From contig JBBPUQ010000006.1 in NCBI GenBank assembly GCA_038501195.1, positions 2,356,001 to 2,420,000 on the forward strand: a stretch of DNA of 64,000 nucleotides, given 5' to 3'. Source of the stretch: Nemania diffusa. Lineage: Eukaryota; Ascomycota; Sordariomycetes; Xylariales; Xylariaceae. The position numbers and the translations under genes are program-made. Shown in pieces: positions 57,419 to 64,000 of the stretch. The first letter of the stretch is position 1. Every line of letters starts with the position of its first letter. The notes beneath the pieces were generated by a model, which did no database searches, was not told the DNA's origin, and saw nothing but the letters and a program-made list of their open reading frames with translations.

Positions 57419-57650
57419 TCTGGCAGACCTACCAGCCCTACCAGTTCCTACCAGTCCTATTGACAGGTCTCTGGCAGACCTACCAGCCCTATTGACAGGT
57501 CCCTGGCAGACCTACCGGCCTTACCAGTCTCTACTAGTTCTATTGACAGGTCCTTGGCAGACCTACCGGCCCTACCAGTCCTTGCCAGTCCTATTGACAG
57601 GTCCCTGGCAGTTCTACCGGCCCTACTAGTTACTGCTAGTTACTTGCTTT
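57246..57650 (+). repeat. 51-bp tandem repeat array with mutation gradient
   Basis: The motif aggtctctggcagacctacc or its mutated forms start at 57261, 57312, 57363, 57414, 57465, 57497, 57548 and 57599. The period is 51 bp, except one 32-bp unit that has lost 19 bp. Three inverted units lie in the left arm (56666, 56717, 56768). Units nearer the palindrome centre are progressively AT-converted. Confidence 0.85.
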
Positions 57651-57796
57651 TACTATTTTGTACTTATTACTCTACTATTTCTTTTTACACTATATATACT
57701 AATATATATACGGTTAAAACGGGGTGCTATTTAGTACTTTTTGGTGTACGCGTATTAGGAAATTAGTTTTCGAACAGTTGGCCCTTTGGGTTGCCG

Positions 57797-58848
57797 TACA
57801 CATCCCTGCTAGGCACTAGGCACCGGTAATACCTATACGATTGCGATTCCGAAACTCTTACACCTTTTCGCCAATGGTCTAGAAAGGACTCTAGACAATG
57901 CGCAACTTGACTACTTTCACGAAGGTGGTCAGTTTACGTACGCATAGATCCTGTAGAATCCAGAGAATAACGTGAGAATCGCAAGCAGGCCCCGAAAGAG
58001 GAAAAGCTGCTTTCACGGCGCAGAAGCCGGGGCTCGGGTATGGCACGAGTGGAGGAATATGACGTGGCTATGTGTGAGCGCCAAGGTAAACCGTAGCCGT
58101 TTGTACTGTAATTTGGGAACATAAGTTTCCTTGATATTTATATGTATTGTGCCGACCTGGACTATTTGGGTAAACTTGAATTAGGGCTCTCGGGATACAG
58201 CGCCACTGTGCTAGAGACAAAGACTCTCAGTCAGCGCTTTATTATTGGTTGACTAACACTTCTCGCCCACATCTGCTCGCGAAGAAGGAAGATCGGGGCT
58301 CATTTTGAAAGGGTCCTAGTGCAGTTAGGTAGGGTCCCGAGGGTCCCGAGGGCCCCGAGCAGTCGATTGCCCCACGACCCAGCGCACCCTCGGAACCCAA
58401 GTAATCTGACACGTACAGTACATAGTAGTTGGGCGACGAGCTCATGTCTAGATTCATTGCGCTGACCCTCGTCCGCGGAGACCGCAGAGCGGCTGCGGCG
58501 GGTGCTGGCATGACAAGCCCCTGGTAGTAACCTACTCGTGAAATAATGATGTTAGTAACGTGAACGTGAGTTATTAGTGCTATAGCATATATTCAGTCTA
58601 GCTGGCTACGCTTACAAGTCGAACTAACAATACGTACATACAGCATTTAGTTCCTAATCGCATGCGTGTGTAGAGTGTTGAGAGGTGCTCCTAGGCAGGG
58701 CCGCCAGCGTAGGTTTGTCCTACATACACTAAATCAATAGTAAAATACTTAGACACGTAGCAACCCAGATAAGAGTAAATATATTTAATTAAGGTTTCGG
58801 CTACTTTATTCAGATGATCGCGGACACTTGAATGGTATCCTGTATTGG
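57797..58848. other. Intergenic between TIR element and SDR gene
   Basis: About 1 kb contains the SDR 3' side and spacer. A minus-strand frame at 58242-58511 is Ser/Pro/Gly-rich and unsupported. A short GGGTCCCGA triplicate lies at about 58334-58358. Confidence 0.5.
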
Positions 58849-59946
58849 TTACCTCCTAAATATCGATACGAGTAAGCGACCCACACCATCTTGGAGAAGC
58901 TCCTGTGTCCAGGTCGGCCAAGCTTTGAGGCCGGCAATTGGGCTCGCCCAGCTGGGAACGATCAACTGGCCGCCCCGCCGGCTCTTGATCTGCGTAACTA
59001 TCGGCTCGGCAACATCGTCGGGCGTGAGCATGCGGCGGCGATTAGGTAGCTCGCGATCGCCTACAGCGCCCTCGATGAGAGTAGTGCGGGTAAAGCTGGG
59101 GTGGACAACAGTAGTGAGAACGTCCGTCGTCTTGTGCCAGTGTCTGAGCTCGCCGGTGAGCGACTCGTGAAAAGAGAGGGCCGACGCTTTCGAAGCCGAG
59201 TAGTGAGCGGTGGTGGGCAATGCCACGAAAGACGCGATACTAGCTACGGTAACAATGTGGCCCTTGTTCACCTCGACCATGTGAGGGATGAACTGCTGGG
59301 CCGTGAACCAGTGGGAAAGGGTGTTGACGTTGAATGTTCTGCGCAGTTCAAATTCTGGAATCTTGAGAATGGGCGTCAGGCTGGTAATGCCTGCATTGTT
59401 GATGAGTATCGACGGGTGTCCGAGTTTCCGGCGGACAGCGTCTGCAGCTTTCGCTACCGACTCGGGGGACGTTACGTCGCACTTGAAGAAGTATATCCGG
59501 GAGCTATGTTCCATCGCTTCGGGCACATTCTGCAAGTCGAGTACCGCAACACGCACGCCGAGGGCAGCGAGCTTCTGCACAATCTGTCTGCCGATGCCGC
59601 CGGAACCCCCCGTGACGACCGCGATCTCCTTCGGCCAATCCCACCCTTCGCTTGGCTTAACGCGCCACGAGTTGGTGGCCATGGTGTTGAGGGTTCCATT
59701 CAAGCTGCTTGCTACGCTCAGCCCGAAGAGCACACGCAGCACCGTCGTAGTAGTAGCGAAATCGAAATTTCTGGACGGCGCAGGTAGGCCGGGCACCCTG
59801 TTCGCAAAATCCAGGATAAACTCTCGTACAGCATCCGGGGCGTATACGACCGCGAGGAGAAGGGGCCCCGAAAAGAGCGGCGAGGAACTGATGCTGTGTG
59901 CCAACTCCCCGAACCAACGGACAAGTGGATACAATACCGAAGACAT
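58849..59946 (-). CDS. Short-chain dehydrogenase/reductase (SDR16C / retinol-dehydrogenase-10-like), membrane-associated
   Basis: A single exon gives 365 aa. The N terminus has hydrophobic stretches (FSGPLLLAVVYAPDAV, and TVLRVLFGLSVASSL near 68-82) that suggest membrane or lipid-droplet association. The Rossmann fold has AVVTGGSGGIG (TGxxxGxG at 112-119), CDVTSPES and INNAG at 182-186. The active site is Ser236 (VTVASIAS) with Tyr249 and Lys253 in HYSASKASA. It oxidises or reduces an alcohol/ketone with NAD(P). It is divergent from the Zn2Cys6 gene and two genes away from the monooxygenase, so co-regulation is plausible. Plus-strand frames over this gene are shadows. Confidence 0.9.
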   Translation of the reverse strand: MSSVLYPLVRWFGELAHSISSSPLFSGPLLLAVVYAPDAVREFILDFANRVPGLPAPSRNFDFATTTTVLRVLFGLSVASSLNGTLNTMATNSWRVKPSEGWDWPKEIAVVTGGSGGIGRQIVQKLAALGVRVAVLDLQNVPEAMEHSSRIYFFKCDVTSPESVAKAADAVRRKLGHPSILINNAGITSLTPILKIPEFELRRTFNVNTLSHWFTAQQFIPHMVEVNKGHIVTVASIASFVALPTTAHYSASKASALSFHESLTGELRHWHKTTDVLTTVVHPSFTRTTLIEGAVGDRELPNRRRMLTPDDVAEPIVTQIKSRRGGQLIVPSWASPIAGLKAWPTWTQELLQDGVGRLLVSIFRR

Positions 59947-60437
59947 GATAAGTTGAGGATGTCCTCCAGATAGTTCAGCCGGTATATGCGCGGCGAGAGA
60001 CGCCGGTATACTAATGGCTCTCGCTAGGAGCCGGGGATGATGTTTATGTCCATTTGGTTTTAGATGGATGCCTTGTCGAAATCCTGCGCCTCAGACCTTG
60101 TTGTTCGTGGTCAGTTAAATCAACGACCTCGGCGTCAGGGAAGGTGACGACGTTCGGAACCTAAGCCTCTTGTGGTAATGATCAGCTTCACCCCGGCTGC
60201 TGCCTGGCGTCTCACCAATGCGGCAATGCCACCACAGATCAGTGGAGCTGAAGAGGGGTGTTCGGGTGCCCGAAAGCCCGGTACATTTCTATTTACTCGT
60301 CATTTGACGTATCATGTCACGGATACTCCCTTTTCATCTCCATATTTTTGCTCCCACGTCTACATACAGTATGTGTACGTCGCTATGCCTACGTAGCTAT
60401 ATCGCCCGCTCGTGCATCTCGGTATAGCTCCGCCAAG
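59947..60437. promoter_or_regulatory. Divergent promoter, SDR / Zn2Cys6 factor, with repeated CCGGTATA
   Basis: The 491-bp gap between the SDR and regulator starts holds a direct repeat GCCGGTATA at 59978-59986 and 60002-60010 (24 bp apart). A related CCGGTACA lies near 60278. Zn2Cys6 proteins bind CGG triplets, often paired, so these are candidate operator half-sites. This is inference from position and motif. Confidence 0.4.
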
Positions 60438-62222
60438 ATGGTTTTCCCTGGTCGGTTTAGCACAGGCTGCCGGCGCTGTCGCGATCGTAAAGTCAAGGTT
60501 AGTTGACGACCTCGCTTTGTCAGCATGTCGCACAATGTGAGAAAAAGCTTCATTGTTCGCTAACACGGTGCGCTCTCTGCACATCAGTGCGACGAGGGTC
60601 GGCCGTCATGCCGGCGTTGTCGCACCTACGGGAAGCCATGTCCAGGTTATGCGGATCAATTTCATTTCCGCGTCGATAAGACAGCTTCGAAGCATGAGAA
60701 AGCCTCGCAATCCCACCAGTACCAGGAAAGGTCACAAGCGCCTGGCCAGCCGCCGCCGCCGCCCCAGAAGCCTAGCAGCCATCAGGCTGTTGTGCGGGCT
60801 GTCAGGGGGGCCACACCTCCTACGATTATCATCCCCCAGCCCGGGGTCTCATACGATGACATATCTCTGTGCTACTTCGTTCGTCGCTTTGTAACACCGG
60901 ATGAGAATGATAACCTCCCAGGCCATCTGACCTTCCTTCCAAGCCTTTACAGGCGTGATGGCAATGGTCTTCTGGAGCTAGCCACGCTGAGTGTCGCTCA
61001 GATGGCGGCGTATAATCACTTTGGTGGCGACAAGTTCAGGCTTCAGTCGTACCAAAATTATGGCCGCGCCCTAGGGGTGTTGCGGAAAACTATTCAAAGT
61101 GAAGACGAAGTCACTGATGATAGGGTCCTTGCCGCAGTTTTGCTTTTGTCGATGTTGAAGGTAAAGAATCCCGACCCAATGCAATACTACACTATAGAGC
61201 CCCGTTAGCCCTAACCGTTTCGCCAGGACATTGACGAAGAAGGCTGGGGTGATCCAAGCGAACATGCGCCAGGAATATACTACCTTGTAGAGAAAAGAGG
61301 CGTGGAGCAATTCTTCACAAGCAGGGGGTTTGAACTATTCCTCTTAGCACTTCTCAAATTGGTAAGTGGATTATTTTATTCTTAGCATTCCCACCCACCT
61401 TGTCCACTGTAACCTGGTAGAATCACTATGACTATAGGCGCTAACGGTCTTTATTGACAGCAAGTGTACTCGTTTGTGCACCAGGACAATAGGTACACTG
61501 ACCCAGGAGGGTTAGTTGAGATGCTCAGCGTAGTTCATCCGATGATGCGCGCCATGTCCTTGATGACGAGAACTATGTCGTTACGACAAGATCTGTTGAA
61601 ATGCAGTAGAGAAAACCTGCCATATTCATCAAATCAAAGCCGTTCGTACGAGACAGATCAATCCACTTTAAAAGCGTGCTTTGAAGCTCTCGAAGAGTTT
61701 GATAGATGGGATACGGAGGCTGGGCCATACTGGAAAAGCGTTTTCGATGGCCGAACTATAGCTGCCTTGGGCGAGCTTGCGACGGGGGCAACGTACTACG
61801 ATCCTAAGACAGCCTGTATCATCATATTGGTTCGCTCTGCTCGTTTGATACTATTGTTAAGTATACTAGAGTACTATGATGCAATCCAGGGTGCCTGCAG
61901 TGAAGCCGAGGCTTGGAGAGTCGGTGATCGAGTGGCATGGGAGAATTGCATTCCTATCTTGGAGCAAAGCATCCGCCTAACGATCGACGACATGTTGTAC
62001 TGCGTGCCCTTCGCCTTGGGAGACCTCGGCCCAGATGGGAGCCCCGTCTCCATACCCCCAGACGGCGCTGCTACGCTGGTCGTTTTCCAACCGCTGAGGC
62101 TGGTGACATACTGCAGTTATGCAACACCCGTGCAGAGGAAGCGCAGTCAAGACATACTAAACCGTATGAAAACTGGCATCGGGGTCAGGTCGGCTACTCC
62201 ATGGGAAGACCAAGCAACCTAG
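60438..62222 (+). CDS. Zn2Cys6 binuclear cluster transcription factor
   Basis: Exons 60438-60497, 60588-61160, 61227-61361 and 61461-62222 give 509 aa. The DNA-binding cluster is complete only after splicing: Cys11, 14, 21, 28, 31 and 38 in GCRRCRDRKVK and CDEGRPSCRRCRTYGKPC. The first intron falls exactly before Cys21. A Gln/Pro-rich linker (QAPGQPPPPPQKPSSHQ) follows. The rest is the helical fungal transcription-factor middle region (LPSLYRRDGNGLLELATLS, VLAAVLLLSMLK, DTEAGPYWKSVFDG). It resembles pathway-specific regulators. Being head-to-head with the SDR and near the monooxygenase, it may control that group. All introns are GT-AG. Confidence 0.92.
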
Positions 62223-63848
62223 CACGTAAGGCTTGAACCCTGCTACGGCATTGCTGCCTACCCTCTGAGATCGCCACTCTAATACCACACAATCTTGTTG
62301 AACAAGACTCTTTTGGCCAATTTGCCAAGGGGACAGGGTCCCCTCACACTTACACTCGCTAGCGAATCGATTATTTAGAGGATCGTGCTGTACAATGCGC
62401 TTTCTTGATGGACACATACGCAGTCTATCGTTCCTATTATTTTTCCATGCCATTATCCTTCGAGACAAAATGATAGTCAATGCTCGTGGTAAATATATAT
62501 ATATATATATATTTAATTATTCTTTCGAAATAATCGACCAGGTTAAATAAGGACTTGTTCGGTCGTAGATCACACTGACCAAAGAATAATACAAAGGACC
62601 TTAATAATGCCGAAAGCAATGATACGGTATTTTACCTTCTTTCGGTCCTAGTTTGCGATGTCTTCCTAGGCGATAATGTATCTTGGATAATCCCACGTGA
62701 TGGAGAGTTCGGCAGACACAGGTATAAGTATACATCCCGGCGGCCATTTTTTAATATCCTACTATATATTTTCAAGTGGACCGTAAGCCTAATCAAGCAA
62801 ATAGAACGAGGAACGGGAGCTAGTTAAGCGCGGGGGACTTCCGGGGCAGGGCGGAGCGGAACACACCCTCCTAGTACTACCCGTCTAAAATCGAAAAATC
62901 AATATACCTAGGTGCTTACAGCAATTACAATAATATCGGAAACACTACCTACTACTATGTACCCAGATGCTACCCATAGTACTAATTCCATCTGTTAAAA
63001 CAAGCTGTTATTAAGTAGTATATAATCTTAAACCATACATTGAGACCTATATTTTAGTAGCAGTGCTCGCTAACGGTCTGTACTCAGTGGAGACTTCCAG
63101 ATTAGGTTTACCGTTCTCTCTAAATAGCGTCACCTATCATGAGCCGAGGCGAAATAGCGCTGTAAGGAACTGAACCTAACACGACATATGCCCCACCCAC
63201 CAGGTTGGTATGACATCGCCCACAATCAGCGAACAAAACGTTCAATTAACCTCTTTTAGTGTCAACATCTCGCAAACTAAACCTAGAGCAGTTTGTTCTT
63301 TCTTAGGTAGAATGACCCATCCTCCCGTAAGAAACTCGAATATTCAAGATAATCTACCTAGTTTCTAGTCTTGATCCACAACATCCATTCTAACGCTCAA
63401 TCTTGTTGATCACATGAAATTCTATTTGGATGGTTTAGCTTATGGCGATCATCCCTATACCGTAGTCTGCAGGTCTACATATGCACGCCATTAGTGTCGG
63501 CAACTACACCATCAAGAGGGGTTTTATAGGTATATTACCTGATTTCACATGGAGAACGTATAGGGTTTCGTTGGTCTAGCTCTGGCCCTCGAGACTCTTC
63601 TAATATTCAGAGCATATCACCGTGACCCTTGCTTCGCATTAGTACTTATATACTATCCCTAGTTGTTTGACCCAACACCTGCATCTCCTAGGAACCGAAA
63701 ATATTGATATACGACTATATTATAAGCCGCTAGATAGTGCCTATCCTACTTGATATTATACTATCTGGTCTATATTAAGGCGATTTACCTATCTAGAGAC
63801 TTCGTTCTCATTCCCAATCCACTTCCTCGCTTTCTTGTTCCTTTCAGG
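62223..63848. other. Intergenic, gene-poor
   Basis: About 1.6 kb has no supported gene. A (TA)n microsatellite of about 24 bp lies near 62489-62512. A GGGGACAGGGTCCCC palindrome is at about 62329-62343. The tract near the right end becomes CT-rich, consistent with a promoter/leader for the next frame. Confidence 0.5.
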
Positions 63849-64000
63849 ATGGGTGTAGCGACCCAGATCTTCGGCCTCCGCAGCCTTACATTTGCGGCTA
63901 CGGTTGAGTCTTTGGTCGTTGTTAGATTCTATCCGAATCTCTTTCCTACTGTTTTCAACTTGGGTGTTCGTCTAGAAGCGCCATTTTTTGTCTTCCTCGC
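63849..64000 (+). CDS. Partial gene at window edge, 5' end only
   Basis: An ATG at 63849 follows a CT-rich leader, and the frame stays open to the last base (about 50 codons). It reads MGVATQIFGLRSLTFAATVE and continues with a hydrophobic stretch (RFYPNLFPTVFNL). This could be the membrane-anchoring N terminus of an ER enzyme such as a cytochrome P450, but no diagnostic motif is within the window. The ...TTTCAG just before the ATG could instead be an intron acceptor, in which case this would be an internal exon. Confidence 0.4.
   Translation, partial: MGVATQIFGLRSLTFAATVESLVVVRFYPNLFPTVFNLGVRLEAPFFVFL

Larger units (their letters stand above)
56501..57796. mobile_element. 1,296-bp TIR element with TA target duplication, palindromic core (non-autonomous, Tc1/mariner-like)
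   Basis: The ends are 37-bp terminal inverted repeats, 56501-56537 and 57760-57796, with three mismatches; both begin CGGCA when read inward. Each end is flanked by TA (56499-56500 and 57797-57798), the target duplication typical of the Tc1/mariner superfamily. There is no transposase frame. The interior is a long palindrome centred near 57024 plus a 51-bp tandem array. Because the right side holds extra tandem units, the palindrome centre is 124 bp left of the element midpoint. The element family was not recognised. Confidence 0.8.

Noticed and set aside
57554..57766. 70-aa frame inside the TIR element
   Set aside because: It is translation of the 51-bp tandem repeat and AT-rich DNA, with no transposase motif.
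59101..59956. Two long plus-strand frames over the SDR
   Set aside because: Antisense to a clear SDR with cofactor and active-site motifs; no motif of their own.
1..64000. tRNA genes and CRISPR arrays
   Set aside because: No B-box-like GGTTCGANTCC with a fitting cloverleaf was seen by eye on either strand, and no spaced direct-repeat array occurs; the 51-bp array is contiguous and eukaryotic.

Overview
The window reads as nuclear DNA of a filamentous ascomycete (Pezizomycotina, probably Sordariomycetes-like). The evidence is short GT-AG introns of about 50-90 bases, a Zn2Cys6 regulator, fungal-type mitochondrial and proteasome genes, and a repeat element that looks damaged by repeat-induced point mutation (RIP). 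Gene models were built by reading both strands and joining exons in phase. Many real genes lie in exons too short to stand out as open frames.

Layout. 1-4.2 kb is gene-poor. 4.2-10.8 kb is a housekeeping block: an FMN-split-barrel protein divergent from methylcrotonyl-CoA carboxylase alpha, mitochondrial ribosomal protein S16 divergent from NAD(P)HX epimerase, and a 65-residue Cys-rich protein. 10.8-20.6 kb is mostly empty and AT-rich, with one predicted membrane protein and one copy of a dispersed repeat. 20.6-33.8 kb carries an amidase with splice-site oddities, a 779-aa disordered protein with a Cys-rich head, an OTT_1508-type deaminase-like protein and an RRM protein.

34.6-44.4 kb is a dense conserved block: RPN5, an FSH serine hydrolase, ATP synthase subunit J, a NIPSNAP protein, Rogdi/Rav2 and RNase P subunit Pop7. 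45.5-53.6 kb has a second, intact amidase paralogue, a secreted cellobiose-dehydrogenase-like flavoenzyme, the second repeat copy, a small unknown protein and a CRAL-TRIO protein.

54.7-62.2 kb looks like a small metabolic group: a Baeyer-Villiger-type monooxygenase, a short-chain dehydrogenase and a Zn2Cys6 factor divergent from the dehydrogenase. A 1.3-kb TIR element sits between the monooxygenase and the dehydrogenase. A partial gene may start at the right edge.

The most striking structure is the element at 56501-57796. It has 37-bp terminal inverted repeats flanked by TA, a long palindrome centred near 57024, and 51-bp tandem units. The AT-rich core units differ from the outer units only by C-to-T and G-to-A changes, in a gradient that peaks at the palindrome centre.
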